From: an uncultured Alphaproteobacteria bacterium
Lineage (GTDB): Bacteria; Pseudomonadota; Alphaproteobacteria; HIMB59; GCA-002718135
DNA length: 64,000 nucleotides
Direction of reading: 5' to 3'
Assembly (NCBI GenBank): GCA_902595855.1
Contig: CACJRY010000006.1
Span: forward strand, 1-64,000
The number at the start of each line of letters is the position of its first letter. The first letter of the stretch is position 1. Positions 1-8,980 of the stretch are shown here, in pieces. Both the position numbers and the translations under genes were made by a program. The notes below the pieces were generated by a model, which did no database searches, was not told where the DNA came from, and worked only from the letters and a program-made list of their open reading frames with translations.

Positions 1-1149
1 TCATCTCTTAATATTAAAAAACTGAAAGAAAATTTGGATGATAAAACAAAGTTATACGAAAAAAAATTTATATCTAAAAAAGAACTTGAAGATGCTAAGT
101 TTGAATATGAGAGTGCAGTTTTTCAATACAGTACATTGGAGTCTGAAATTTTATCTCTAAATGCTATTATTGACTCTAGAGAAGCTCAAATTAAAATTAT
201 TGATGCTGAAATAGAAGAAGTTGAAAAATTAATTGAACAAACTGAATTAACTTTGGAAAGTGAAAAATTAGATTTAAGTAAAACGAAAATAGTATCACCA
301 ATTGACGGTTTTATATTAGATAAACACATAAGTGTTGGTGATGTTTTGGGAGCTTACCAAAAAGATTCAATAATGTTTACTATTGCCGAAACTTTATCAA
401 AAATGAATATTGAAATATTTATTGATGAGTCAGATATTGGAAATATAAAACCTAATCAAGAAGTACAATTTACTACGGATGCTTTTCCTGATAGAAATCT
501 AAAGGCTACTATAACTCAAATTAGATACTCTCCCATAGATGATCAAAACGTTATTACTTACGAAGTTATTGCTTCATTTGATAATCCTAATAATATTCTC
601 TTACCGGGCATGACGGCTAATGTTGATATTATTGTAGAAAATAAAAATGATGTTTTAAAAGTTAAAAATTCAGCACTTTCAGTTAAATTAAATCAAAAAC
701 CTAAAAAAAATTCTGGTAGTGGAAATCGATGGGGAGGAGGAGGAGCTTCTCAACTTCAAGAAATAATGAGTCAACTTAACATGACAACAGAGCAACAAAA
801 TAAAATGCGTGGTGTATATCCTAAACTAGGCAAGATAAGAGACTCACTAACTGCTAAAAATCTATCCCCAGAGAAAATTCGAAAAGAAATTCAGCTATAT
901 ATTGAAAATGCACTTATTGAGTTATTAAGTGAAGAACAAAAAAATAAATTCTTTGAATTAAAAGAATCTCTTAATGTTAAAAAAGTTTACAAACTTGTAG
1001 ATGGTGAACATCAAAAAACTGATTTAATAACGGGCTTAAATTCAGGTGGCTATACTGAAATAATAAATGGAGAAATTGAAGAGGGTGATGAAGTAATATC
1101 TAAAGTTATTATTGAAACTACAAATAAAAAAGCTCTTAGACTATTTTAA
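1..1149 (+). CDS. MacA/HlyD-like periplasmic adaptor protein, partial
   Basis: Membrane-fusion subunit of a tripartite ABC exporter. The reading frame is open to base 1, so the N-terminal signal/anchor and first lipoyl half are off the window; the TTG at 34 is not a credible start. Visible parts are a charged coiled-coil hairpin (to about base 280), a lipoyl-type half with VSPIDGFI (about 295-325), and a beta-barrel segment ending LLPGMTANVDI (about 600-630). A Gly-rich linker (GGGGAS) and an inserted helical stretch (about 713-985) with TTEQQ and SEEQ motifs recall the LTxxQ motifs of CpxP/Spy periplasmic proteins. The ABC ATPase follows one base after the stop. Family assignment is firm, substrate unknown. 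Confidence 0.85.
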   Translation, partial: SSLNIKKLKENLDDKTKLYEKKFISKKELEDAKFEYESAVFQYSTLESEILSLNAIIDSREAQIKIIDAEIEEVEKLIEQTELTLESEKLDLSKTKIVSPIDGFILDKHISVGDVLGAYQKDSIMFTIAETLSKMNIEIFIDESDIGNIKPNQEVQFTTDAFPDRNLKATITQIRYSPIDDQNVITYEVIASFDNPNNILLPGMTANVDIIVENKNDVLKVKNSALSVKLNQKPKKNSGSGNRWGGGGASQLQEIMSQLNMTTEQQNKMRGVYPKLGKIRDSLTAKNLSPEKIRKEIQLYIENALIELLSEEQKNKFFELKESLNVKKVYKLVDGEHQKTDLITGLNSGGYTEIINGEIEEGDEVISKVIIETTNKKALRLF

Positions 1150-1150
1150 A

Positions 1151-1834
1151 ATGATTAAGATTGATTCTATCTCAAAAGAGTATTTAATGGGAGATAACAA
1201 ACTTTTGGCTCTCAACAATATAAATGTTTCTATTTCAGATGGTGAGTTCGTTGCAATTATGGGATCTTCAGGCTCCGGTAAATCCACATTGATGAATATT
1301 ATAGGCTGTTTAGATGTTCCTTCAAGTGGAGATTATTTTTTCAAGGATGATAACATTTCAAAATTTACTGCCAATAAACTTGCTGAATTACGTAATAAAG
1401 AAATTGGTTTTATTTTTCAAAATTTTAATCTTTTACCTCGACTTAATGCCCTTGAGAATGTTGTCTTACCTTTATTATATTCAGGTAAAAATCAGAAAGA
1501 AAGAAATAACCTTGCTTTAAAAGCCCTAGAAGATGTAGGTCTTAAAGATCGCATTCATCATAGACCAAATCAATTATCTGGTGGGCAGCAACAAAGAGTA
1601 TCAATAGCTAGAGCTATTGCCGGTTCTCCTAAATTAATTTTAGCTGATGAGCCAACGGGAGCATTAGATAGTAAGACAAGTATAGAAATCATGACAATAC
1701 TAAATAATTTAAATGCTAAAGGTATAACATTAGTTTTAGTTACTCATGAAGATGATATAGCTAAATATGGCTCCAGAATTATTAAAATGAAAGATGGTCA
1801 GATAATTGAGGATAAAAAAAATGTCTCTAACTGA
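1151..1834 (+). CDS. MacB/LolD-type ABC transporter ATPase
   Basis: ATP-binding subunit, 227 aa, that powers the adjoining FtsX-type permease. It has Walker A GSSGSGKST (about 38-46), Q-loop Gln90, signature LSGGQQQR (about 142-149), Walker B LILADEP (about 162-168) followed by TGALD, and an H-loop His199. The ALDSKT context is typical of the MacB/LolD/FtsE group. An upstream in-frame TTG at 1112 exists, but the ATG at 1151 fits the family start MIKIDSISKEY and leaves a one-base gap to the adaptor gene. It overlaps the permease by 14 bases, so the three genes form one operon. Confidence 0.93.
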   Translation: MIKIDSISKEYLMGDNKLLALNNINVSISDGEFVAIMGSSGSGKSTLMNIIGCLDVPSSGDYFFKDDNISKFTANKLAELRNKEIGFIFQNFNLLPRLNALENVVLPLLYSGKNQKERNNLALKALEDVGLKDRIHHRPNQLSGGQQQRVSIARAIAGSPKLILADEPTGALDSKTSIEIMTILNNLNAKGITLVLVTHEDDIAKYGSRIIKMKDGQIIEDKKNVSN

Positions 1835-3047
1835 TCTTATCTACCTATCACAAAAAAGTTTACGTTCTAATATTTTAAGAAGTGTTTTGACTTCTCTTGG
1901 TATTATTATTGGAGTTAGTTCTGTAATAACAATGATATCTATTGGCTCAGGAGCTAGACAAGAAGTTGAAGAGCAAATTGAAAGATTTGGATCAAATAAC
2001 TTAATTTTAAGATCGCAAAGTTCATCTAATAGAGGTGTTTCAATGGGAGTTAATTCTATAAATACTCTAACATTAAAAGACATGGAAGCTCTTAAAAATG
2101 AATTACCTGCAATTTCAGCAATTGCTCCTAGAGTTAGTTTGAGTACACAAATTATTGCAAATGGAAATAATTGGTTAGCAACAGTTACAGGTACTACAAA
2201 TGATTATTTTAATTTAGGAAATTGGAAGTTTGAATTAGGAAGATCATTTCAAGATGATGAATTAGACTCTGGATCCAGGGTAGCGATAATAGGTAAAACT
2301 GTTCAAAAAAATTTATTTGGAACTGATAGTCCAATTGATGAAGTTATAAGAATTAACAAAGTTCCATTCACTGTAATAGGGTTATTAGATGCAAAAGGGG
2401 GAACTGCTTGGGCTGATTTAGATGACACCATTGTAGTTCCATTAAAAACCGCTAAACAAAGACTCGTTGCTAAAAAATTTCCTGGTGATCAAATACGTAG
2501 CATGACAATTAATGTATCTTCATCTGATTTACTTTTTAAAACAGAAAAAGATATTGATACAGTAATGAGAAAATTACATAAAATTTCAGCAAATGGAAAT
2601 CCTGATTTTGTCATAAGAAATTATGCTCAATTCTTAAATGCCAGACAAGAGTCATCTAGAGTAATGTCTATTCTTTTAGCAACTGTTGCTGGTATTTCTC
2701 TAATTGTTGGAGGTATTGGTATAATGAATATTATGTTGGTTACAGTTACAGAGAGAACCAAAGAAATTGGTGTTTGCATGTCTGTTGGCGCAAAAAAAAG
2801 AGATATTTTACTGCAGTTTTTAATAGAATCTTTAATGATTTCTCTTATAGGCGGTCTGATTGGAATTGGTTTGGGATTAGGTGTAATTTTTGGAGTTAGT
2901 GAATACTTTAATTGGAAAATGAGTTTAGATTATATGTCTTTAGTTTTATCATTTGTTTTTTCATCATCCATTGGAATTATTTTTGGTTTTTATCCTGCAA
3001 GAAAAGCAGCTAATCTTAATCCTATTGACGCTTTAAGATACGAATAA
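1821..3047 (+). CDS. MacB-like ABC permease (FtsX family)
   Basis: Inner-membrane permease of the MacAB-type exporter, 408 aa. The order is a cytoplasmic N-terminus, TM1 (about 22-44), a large periplasmic MacB_PCD-like domain (about 45-270), then three TM helices forming the FtsX domain, with the family motif TERTKEIGVCMSVGA after TM2 and YPARKAANLNPIDALRYE at the C-terminus. In MacB the ATPase is fused; here it is a separate gene, as in many alphaproteobacteria. The ATG at 1821 is preferred over an in-frame TTG at 1806 because the protein then begins MSLTDLIYLSQKSLR. It is probably a mechanotransmission exporter of a peptide, lipid or small toxic compound; substrate not readable from sequence. 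Confidence 0.9.
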   Translation: MSLTDLIYLSQKSLRSNILRSVLTSLGIIIGVSSVITMISIGSGARQEVEEQIERFGSNNLILRSQSSSNRGVSMGVNSINTLTLKDMEALKNELPAISAIAPRVSLSTQIIANGNNWLATVTGTTNDYFNLGNWKFELGRSFQDDELDSGSRVAIIGKTVQKNLFGTDSPIDEVIRINKVPFTVIGLLDAKGGTAWADLDDTIVVPLKTAKQRLVAKKFPGDQIRSMTINVSSSDLLFKTEKDIDTVMRKLHKISANGNPDFVIRNYAQFLNARQESSRVMSILLATVAGISLIVGGIGIMNIMLVTVTERTKEIGVCMSVGAKKRDILLQFLIESLMISLIGGLIGIGLGLGVIFGVSEYFNWKMSLDYMSLVLSFVFSSSIGIIFGFYPARKAANLNPIDALRYE

Positions 3048-3085
3048 AGTATTGATATAAATTTTTTAATAAATAACATATTTTT

Positions 3086-3868
3086 ATGTTTAAACTTGGA
3101 GATAATATTATTTCAACTCCTAGAACTCCTGAAATGAGTGAAGGTAGACACTGGAGGGCTAAACTTGGTTTCATTTTAATGTCTACGGATTTAGCTGCAG
3201 AAGGAGATTTTTTTGATATGGTTCCAGATGATGTTGCAGTTCATATTACACGATTAAAAACAGATGATTATACCACTAATGAAACTTTATCTCGTCACAT
3301 AGATTTTATGGCTGATGCAGCATCAAGAATTCAACCAGATACAAAGCCAAATGTTATAAGTTATAGTTGTACGTCAGGATCAATAGTCATTGGCGAAGAA
3401 AAGATAAAAGCTGAAATTAAAAAGGGGGCACCGTATGCAATTCCTATGACTTTAGTAACTGGTGTTATTGATGCTTTAAATGAATTAAAAATTAACAAAA
3501 TTGTAGTTGGAACTCCGTACTTAGATGAAATTAATACAAAAGAAGCTGAATTTCTTTTTAATAAAGGATTTTCAGTAATTAATATTCAAGGATTAAACTT
3601 AACTACTGGAATTGAGTTTGGAAAAGTAACGCCTGAATATTGGATTAAATTTGCTGAAGAAATAAACCATAAAGAAGCAGAGGCAATATTTCTAAGTTGT
3701 GGCGGTATAAGATCTACCGAAGTTATTGATGAAATTGAAAGACGAATTGGAAAGCCTGTAATAACTAGTAATCAAGCACAATTTTGGAGTTGTCTTAGAA
3801 GAGCTGGTGTAAAAGATAATTTAAAAGGATTTGGAAAACTTTTTGATCATCTACTTACTAAACAGTAA
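3086..3868 (+). CDS. Asp/Glu racemase superfamily protein, maleate isomerase/EutA-like
   Basis: Cytoplasmic enzyme, 260 aa, of the aspartate/glutamate racemase fold, closest in feel to maleate cis-trans isomerase, EutA and arylmalonate decarboxylase. Both catalytic cysteines expected for isomerase/racemase activity are present: Cys95 in SYSCTSGS and Cys205 in FLSCGGIRS. A decarboxylase of the arylmalonate type would carry only one, so isomerase or racemase is favoured. A Nudix hydrolase starts on the base after its stop, so the two are co-transcribed. The substrate (maleate or a related diacid, or an ectoine-pathway intermediate) is inference only. Confidence 0.8.
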   Translation: MFKLGDNIISTPRTPEMSEGRHWRAKLGFILMSTDLAAEGDFFDMVPDDVAVHITRLKTDDYTTNETLSRHIDFMADAASRIQPDTKPNVISYSCTSGSIVIGEEKIKAEIKKGAPYAIPMTLVTGVIDALNELKINKIVVGTPYLDEINTKEAEFLFNKGFSVINIQGLNLTTGIEFGKVTPEYWIKFAEEINHKEAEAIFLSCGGIRSTEVIDEIERRIGKPVITSNQAQFWSCLRRAGVKDNLKGFGKLFDHLLTKQ

Positions 3869-4243
3869 ATGATAGATGTAGTTGCTGCAGTAATTAAAAA
3901 AGGCAACAAATATCTAATTGCACAAAGAAATAGAAATAAGCATTTCGCTTTTCATTATGAATTTCCAGGTGGTAAAGTCGATAACGGTGAAACTTTTGAA
4001 ATTGCTCTTCAAAGAGAAATTAAAGAGGAATTATCAATAGATATAAAAATACAAGAAAAAATATCATCTCAAAAGCATAAAGATAATAAAATCAACGTTA
4101 AAATACATTATTTTTTATGTGAACATTTAGATGGAAAAATTAAATTATCTGAACACGAGGATATGTGCTGGTCAACCAAAATGGATTTATATAATTATAA
4201 AATGGCTCCAGGTGACTCAAAAATTATAAAATTTTTAAAATAA
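3869..4243 (+). CDS. Nudix hydrolase, MutT-like
   Basis: Small pyrophosphohydrolase, 124 aa, the normal length for MutT. A complete Nudix box runs from Gly35: G-x5-E41-x7-R49-E50-I-K-E53-E54. The N-terminal VVAAVIKKGNKYLIAQR strand pattern and EFPGGKVD context match MutT, which hydrolyses 8-oxo-dGTP, but related sanitation substrates are equally possible. The C-terminus lacks the thiamine-phosphate synthase fusion seen in some relatives. It begins immediately after the racemase stop codon (no gap), so it shares that transcript. Confidence 0.88.
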   Translation: MIDVVAAVIKKGNKYLIAQRNRNKHFAFHYEFPGGKVDNGETFEIALQREIKEELSIDIKIQEKISSQKHKDNKINVKIHYFLCEHLDGKIKLSEHEDMCWSTKMDLYNYKMAPGDSKIIKFLK

Positions 4244-4296
4244 TTATTTTTTTAATATTTATTTTTTGATCATAATATATTAACTAAATCTCCATT

Positions 4297-5631
4297 ATGA
4301 ATACTAGACCCTTTGACGGTAATGGAATACCCATAGATTTGAATGAGTCCTCATCAAAACTTTACAACGATGAATATTATCAACTTTTAAAAAAAATCAT
4401 AAATTCACAAAACTTACTAAATAGTTCAAGAGAACAAACTAAAAATTTGCAAAAATCATTGTTATATCCATATCTTGAGTTTTTTATTAGAAATGATCAA
4501 AATGACTTTTACAAAAAACTTTTCTTTAATAGAGGTTTGTCCAAAGATCAAAATGGAACATTAAAGGATAACTTAGAATTATTTGATTTAATAAAACTTA
4601 GAGTACATTCAGATGATTTAAGAGCTGATGGTCAGAAAATAAGACTCATACATGAAGATCTAAATAAAGAACAAGGTATGAATTTTATATCTAGTGGAAC
4701 AACAGTTGGAACAAATGGACCTGTAAATGTTTTTCGATCAAACATATCTTTATCATTATCTAGATTAACTAATGGAAACTTGATTGATTGGTCTTTAGGT
4801 AAAACAGTTAATGAAGGCGAAACATTATTTCATATGGCACCAGAAATGACAAATTTCTTAGCTTTTGCGGCAATTGGATCTGATTTTTTAAGAGATAGAG
4901 GTCTTGGAATAAAGTTTGGAGCTAAGGTGAACAAAGGTCCTAAAGATTCAACTATTTGGCAACGATTAGGTCCAGATATTAAACAAATGAAATCTTTTTT
5001 TAAAAATCAGAATTCAACAAAATATTTTATAGCAAGTGGAGTAGGTTTATATAAAATGTTTATGGAGCCGAGAGGTATAAAAAAATTGATGATGAAATTA
5101 GCTCTTTCCGCTCCTCCAGTTTATTTAGGTGAAAAAGGTGTGCTTATGATTGGTGGAGGCTTAAAAAGACTTCCCTCATCAATAACTTCACTAAATCAAG
5201 TTGTACAATCTACAGGTGATTTTATTTTAGCTGGTAATAATAAAAATGCTCCCGCTGCACCAGTAATTGATATGTTAGGTTTAACTGAGTCATTGAACGT
5301 TTTTATTGGTGTCCCAACTAATCCTTTTTCAAATGAACCTTGGATTAAATTTCCACACCCATTAACTTATACTGCTTTATTAAAATCTCCTTTTGACTTA
5401 ACACCAGTAGAAAATCCAAAAGAAGGTGAAGAATATTTACTATTTTACGTAAATTTTATGACACTTGATTATGTAGAGGCAATCATTCCTGGTGATTTTG
5501 TTAAAGCGACCAAAGATATTGATAATATTGATACAGCTTTAGGGAAAAGAAATATTTCACAAAATGGATTTGTGTACTCAAGAAGAGCAGAACAAAATGA
5601 AGGTTTTAAAATCCGCGAAGGTTGTGGATGA
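4297..5631 (+). CDS. LuxE-like acyl-protein synthetase (adenylate-forming)
   Basis: 444 aa protein resembling LuxE, the fatty acyl-protein synthetase that activates an acid as acyl-AMP and carries it on a cysteine for reduction. It shows the adenylate-binding loop SSGTT (132-136) and a later MLGLTES motif like the A5 region of adenylate-forming enzymes. Cys443, next to last residue, sits where LuxE uses a C-terminal acyl-acceptor Cys. The next gene is LuxC-like and overlaps its stop by four bases (ATGA), which strongly supports the assignment. The ~60 residue N-terminal extension is not recognised. No luciferase genes are nearby. Family call moderate to good, substrate unknown. Confidence 0.7.
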   Translation: MNTRPFDGNGIPIDLNESSSKLYNDEYYQLLKKIINSQNLLNSSREQTKNLQKSLLYPYLEFFIRNDQNDFYKKLFFNRGLSKDQNGTLKDNLELFDLIKLRVHSDDLRADGQKIRLIHEDLNKEQGMNFISSGTTVGTNGPVNVFRSNISLSLSRLTNGNLIDWSLGKTVNEGETLFHMAPEMTNFLAFAAIGSDFLRDRGLGIKFGAKVNKGPKDSTIWQRLGPDIKQMKSFFKNQNSTKYFIASGVGLYKMFMEPRGIKKLMMKLALSAPPVYLGEKGVLMIGGGLKRLPSSITSLNQVVQSTGDFILAGNNKNAPAAPVIDMLGLTESLNVFIGVPTNPFSNEPWIKFPHPLTYTALLKSPFDLTPVENPKEGEEYLLFYVNFMTLDYVEAIIPGDFVKATKDIDNIDTALGKRNISQNGFVYSRRAEQNEGFKIREGCG

Positions 5632-7055
5632 TAAAATTCTTTAAAAAAAAAGAAAACTCCACTATAAACTCAAAACCCATAGCAGAAATCTTTCCTTGGC
5701 TCACAACAATTGATGAAAAATATTTAGATTTATGTAATCAAGATATTAATTATAGAATTAGAGAAGTGCTTTCTTTAAATACTTATTTTAAATCTAATAA
5801 GGGTATAAAAAAATTAGAAACTCTAAAAAAAGATTTAATTTCAAATGGATTTCCTGAAAATGCAGTTAATATTGAAATAAATTTTTTTTTAGAATTATTT
5901 CAAGAAAATGTTTTATTTAAATTATTATTTAATGAATCAGCTGGTTTGCACCTGCATTTAAAAGAAAAAAAATTTATTAATTCTATACAAATAAATAAAG
6001 ATTTTGGAATTATTCGAACATCAATAGGTAAAGTTTTTATTGTTGGTAGTTCTAACACTTTGTTGCCAGTTTTAACTTCTTTGATGCTTTCATATATTGC
6101 TGGCAACGTAACTGTTGTGCAATTATCTTCTTTACATAAACACTGCATACCTAATTTCTTAAAAAATATTCCTTCAGAATTATCAAATTTTGTTTATTTT
6201 ACTAATCTGAGTCATGAAAATAAAGATGACCTATTAGTATTAGAAGATTTAATTACATCTACAAATTGGAATGTTATCAATATTTGGGGGGGTAATGACT
6301 CCTTAAGTTATTACAATAAAATTATTGCTAACAACAAAAATAGACCAAGAATAGTCAATATGGAACCTTTGACTGGAGCTGTATTAATTCAAAGAGATTA
6401 TTTTGATAATAATTATCATGAAAATATTCAAAAATTATCTTACTCAATTGACATAATGGGGCAACAGCTGTGTAGCTCCCCTACAATAGGCTTTTTAATT
6501 AATGAAGATGAAGACATTTCTAATGATTCATTAATGAAAGATTTAATTATAAGCTTAGAGAAAAAATATACCCCAAATAATCATAATGAGAGAAACTCAA
6601 TAAATTTGGATAGAATGATTAATATCGCAAGAGATAATGGCTCTAAAGTTTATACATCAAATTTATATGGAAATAATATATGTATAATTGAAAGCATTAA
6701 TGACTCTGTTTTTATTAATAATAACTCAAATAACTTACTTAATATTCATGAAAGAAGAAATTTTCTTGAATTTATAAGATTAAAAAACTTTTCACAAATT
6801 CCTAAAATTATTGCAAATATTTTTTCAATTTATTCTTATAAAGAAACAAAAAAAATACAAACCATTCTTTCTTTTGGTGATAAAAATTTTGATCATGAAG
6901 TTCATAAATTGACTCAACTTATAGGTGCTTATAGAATAATTGATTCAGATTATGTGTTACAAAGACATCCAATGGAAACATTAGATAATTTTAATCTATT
7001 CATTGAATTTACAAACACAATTTCAGTAACTGGATCTAGAGCAGAAAATTTATAA
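5628..7055 (+). CDS. LuxC-like acyl-CoA/acyl-protein reductase
   Basis: 475 aa, the usual length of LuxC, the NADPH-dependent reductase that makes a long-chain aldehyde from an activated acyl group. It has the family core GIIRTSIGKVFIVGSSN and a nucleophile context GQQLCSSPT (Cys about 282), matching the catalytic Cys of LuxC. The start is taken as the ATG at 5628, overlapping the LuxE-like stop as ATGA, rather than a TTG six bases earlier. With the preceding gene it forms an acid-to-aldehyde module. A convergent transporter gene begins its stop on the next base. The aldehyde may feed lipid or glycoconjugate synthesis rather than light emission; that is inference. Confidence 0.75.
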   Translation: MIKFFKKKENSTINSKPIAEIFPWLTTIDEKYLDLCNQDINYRIREVLSLNTYFKSNKGIKKLETLKKDLISNGFPENAVNIEINFFLELFQENVLFKLLFNESAGLHLHLKEKKFINSIQINKDFGIIRTSIGKVFIVGSSNTLLPVLTSLMLSYIAGNVTVVQLSSLHKHCIPNFLKNIPSELSNFVYFTNLSHENKDDLLVLEDLITSTNWNVINIWGGNDSLSYYNKIIANNKNRPRIVNMEPLTGAVLIQRDYFDNNYHENIQKLSYSIDIMGQQLCSSPTIGFLINEDEDISNDSLMKDLIISLEKKYTPNNHNERNSINLDRMINIARDNGSKVYTSNLYGNNICIIESINDSVFINNNSNNLLNIHERRNFLEFIRLKNFSQIPKIIANIFSIYSYKETKKIQTILSFGDKNFDHEVHKLTQLIGAYRIIDSDYVLQRHPMETLDNFNLFIEFTNTISVTGSRAENL

Positions 7056-7904
7056 TTACTTTCTTGTAGCCATATAAACTCCAATAGCTGTAATTATTAA
7101 ACCAATAATATCATTTCTAAGAAGTTCTTCATTTAAAACTAACCATGCCATAACAGCTGTTGTTGGTGGTACAAGAAAAAATAAATTAGATGTTTTAGAT
7201 GCAGATCCTATTTTAATAAGATACATTAAAATTGTGAAAGCACCAAATGACACCATAATAATTTGCCATCCCATAGAAAGAATGAAAGAGGTCGTAAAAT
7301 TTATATAAGAAACTTCACAAAAAAGAGAAACAAAAAACAAAAATATTGCGGCTGCTAATGCTTGATAAAAATTGTTTGAAGTCAAAGATAAATTATTTGT
7401 AAATTTTTTTTGCCATATTGTTGCTGTTGTAACACCAATTAATGCTACTATTGATGCAACTACACCTAAAATCGGTATAGATTTACCAATATCTAATCCT
7501 ATTACAAATACTGTACCAATTAAGCCTAAAATTATCCCAATCCATTGAGTAGAAGTAACTCTTTCTTTTAAGATAGGTCCAGATAAAATATTTGTCAAAA
7601 CAGGTTGTAAGCCTACTATTAAAGCTGATAGAGTAGCCGAAAGACCAACGCTATAAGAAAAAAATACCCCTCCCAGATAAAAACCATGAAAAAAAATGCC
7701 TGTAACGCCAGATTGCAAAATCAATGTTCTTTTAACAAAAATTTTTTCTTTGAAAGCTAAAGCAAATATTAGGAACCCGAAAGCAACTATTACAAAACGA
7801 AATGATAATGATGCAAAAGGACTAGATGATTGAACAATTATTTGCCCACTAACAAAAGCTGAGCTCCAAAAAAAAACAAATAATAAAGGAAAAAGGTTTG
7901 TCAT
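7056..7904 (-). CDS. EamA/DMT-family transporter
   Basis: Inner-membrane protein, 282 aa, with ten predicted hydrophobic segments arranged as two five-helix EamA halves. Hallmarks are the N-terminal LLFVFFWSSAFVSGQII, a proline/glycine-rich helix AALIVGLQPVLT in the first half and FFLVPPTTAVMAWLVLNEEL in the second, the latter a standard EamA helix-4 signature. These proteins export or import amino acids, nucleosides or other metabolites across the inner membrane. It is read opposite to the LuxC-like gene with no spacing between the two stops and is probably monocistronic. Substrate cannot be predicted. Confidence 0.88.
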   Translation of the reverse strand: MTNLFPLLFVFFWSSAFVSGQIIVQSSSPFASLSFRFVIVAFGFLIFALAFKEKIFVKRTLILQSGVTGIFFHGFYLGGVFFSYSVGLSATLSALIVGLQPVLTNILSGPILKERVTSTQWIGIILGLIGTVFVIGLDIGKSIPILGVVASIVALIGVTTATIWQKKFTNNLSLTSNNFYQALAAAIFLFFVSLFCEVSYINFTTSFILSMGWQIIMVSFGAFTILMYLIKIGSASKTSNLFFLVPPTTAVMAWLVLNEELLRNDIIGLIITAIGVYMATRK

Positions 7905-7954
7905 CTATTTTTTTAAAGTTATTACACTATATCTATAAAATTTAAGGAGATACA

Positions 7955-8275
7955 ATGTCAATATTAACAAAATATAGTGAAGCATTCATTAATAAAGATG
8001 AGGCTGCAATGAATGAAGTTCTTCATGATGACTATAAATTTACAATGCATGCATCTGGAAATGTTCTCTCTAAGCAAGATGTCATAAGCTGGGCTATGAG
8101 TGATGATATAAATAGAGAAAAAGTAAGAATTATTTATGAAAATGACGAAATAGGTATTGAGCACTCATTTGTTACTTTTAGTGATGGTAATACACAAGCT
8201 GTTATGGCAGTTTTTAAGTTTCAAGATGGAAAAATTATTTCTCTTGAAACTGGCGCAACCAATATGCCAAAATAA
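7955..8275 (+). CDS. NTF2/SnoaL-like small protein
   Basis: 106 aa cytoplasmic protein of the NTF2-like cone fold, by its pattern of an N-terminal helix pair, HDDYKF and a C-terminal curved sheet. A good ribosome site (AAGGAG) lies six to seven bases before the ATG. It is clearly paralogous to the gene at 37712-38035: both share IIYENDEIG, HSFVTF and end ETGAT(N/E)MPK. Catalytic role unknown; this fold covers isomerases, hydrolases and ligand carriers. A strong hairpin terminator follows at once, so it is probably a single-gene transcript. Confidence 0.75.
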   Translation: MSILTKYSEAFINKDEAAMNEVLHDDYKFTMHASGNVLSKQDVISWAMSDDINREKVRIIYENDEIGIEHSFVTFSDGNTQAVMAVFKFQDGKIISLETGATNMPK

Positions 8276-8283
8276 TTGTTATT

Positions 8284-8315
8284 AAAAGCAAGTAATTAAC
8301 GTTACTTGCTTTTTT
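8284..8315 (+). terminator. Rho-independent terminator
   Basis: Stem AGCAAGTAA (8287-8295) pairs perfectly with TTACTTGCT (8302-8310) around a six-base loop and runs into TTTTT (8311-8315); flanking A's and T's can extend the stem. It ends the NTF2-like gene. It also overlaps the TTG at 8306, which argues that the next gene starts at the ATG at 8318 instead. Confidence 0.85.
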
Positions 8316-8317
8316 CC

Positions 8318-8980
8318 ATGAAATTTCTTCTTACAATATTAAAAATTAAAAAAATTCCAAATTTATCATGGAGTTCTAATGATCCATTAAATTTTAAACC
8401 AAAATTCAATACATTTATTTATCTGTCATTAGGTTTGATCTTATTTGGACTAGGTGAAACTCTTCTAATTACTGCTAATCAAGGAGTTAGTCCATGGACT
8501 GTTCTTGCACAAGGACTTTCATTTCAATTTAATTTATCAATAGGTGTAACAACTTTTATTGTAAGTATAATTGTTTTATTTTTTTGGTATCCCTTAAAAC
8601 AAAAACCAGGATTAGGTACTTTACTAAATGTTATTTTAATTTCAATTGTTATAGATTTATCAACTCCAATCTTAATGTATCCAAAGACTTTTTTGTATCA
8701 AATTATACAATCTGTTATTGCTGTCTTTATTGTTGGTTTAGGTAGCGGATTCTACTTAACAGCTAATTTAGGTCCTGGACCAAGAGATGGTTTAATGACA
8801 GGTTTGCAAAAATTAACTGACCAACCAATTGCGTTAATTAGAACAGTTATTGAAGTAACCGCAGTAGTAATTGGTTTTTATTTAGGTGGAGTAGTGGGAA
8901 TAGGAACATTATTATTCGCATTTGGGATAGGGCCTGCAGTCTCTTTTGGAATATTTATTGTAATGAAATTTTTTAAATAG
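8318..8980 (+). CDS. YczE/YitT-type membrane protein
   Basis: Integral inner-membrane protein, 220 aa from the ATG at 8318, with about five hydrophobic helices. Conserved-looking motifs are LGETLLITANQGVSPWTVL and TANLGPGPRDGLMTGL, the paired NxGxxPW/NLGPGPRD pattern of the YczE/YyaS/YitT group. Members are poorly characterised; some are annotated as regulators of peptide synthetases or as transporters. The terminator of the preceding gene separates it from upstream genes, so its promoter must be within or just after that hairpin. It converges on the ion-channel gene with no gap. Confidence 0.75.
   Translation: MKFLLTILKIKKIPNLSWSSNDPLNFKPKFNTFIYLSLGLILFGLGETLLITANQGVSPWTVLAQGLSFQFNLSIGVTTFIVSIIVLFFWYPLKQKPGLGTLLNVILISIVIDLSTPILMYPKTFLYQIIQSVIAVFIVGLGSGFYLTANLGPGPRDGLMTGLQKLTDQPIALIRTVIEVTAVVIGFYLGGVVGIGTLLFAFGIGPAVSFGIFIVMKFFK

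Noticed and set aside
1841-2083. Opposite-strand frames inside real genes
   Set aside because: They have no ribosome sites or recognisable domains and lie within well-supported genes on the other strand.
4297-7055. Bioluminescence operon
   Set aside because: luxA/luxB-like genes are absent, so only an acyl-reductase module is supported.
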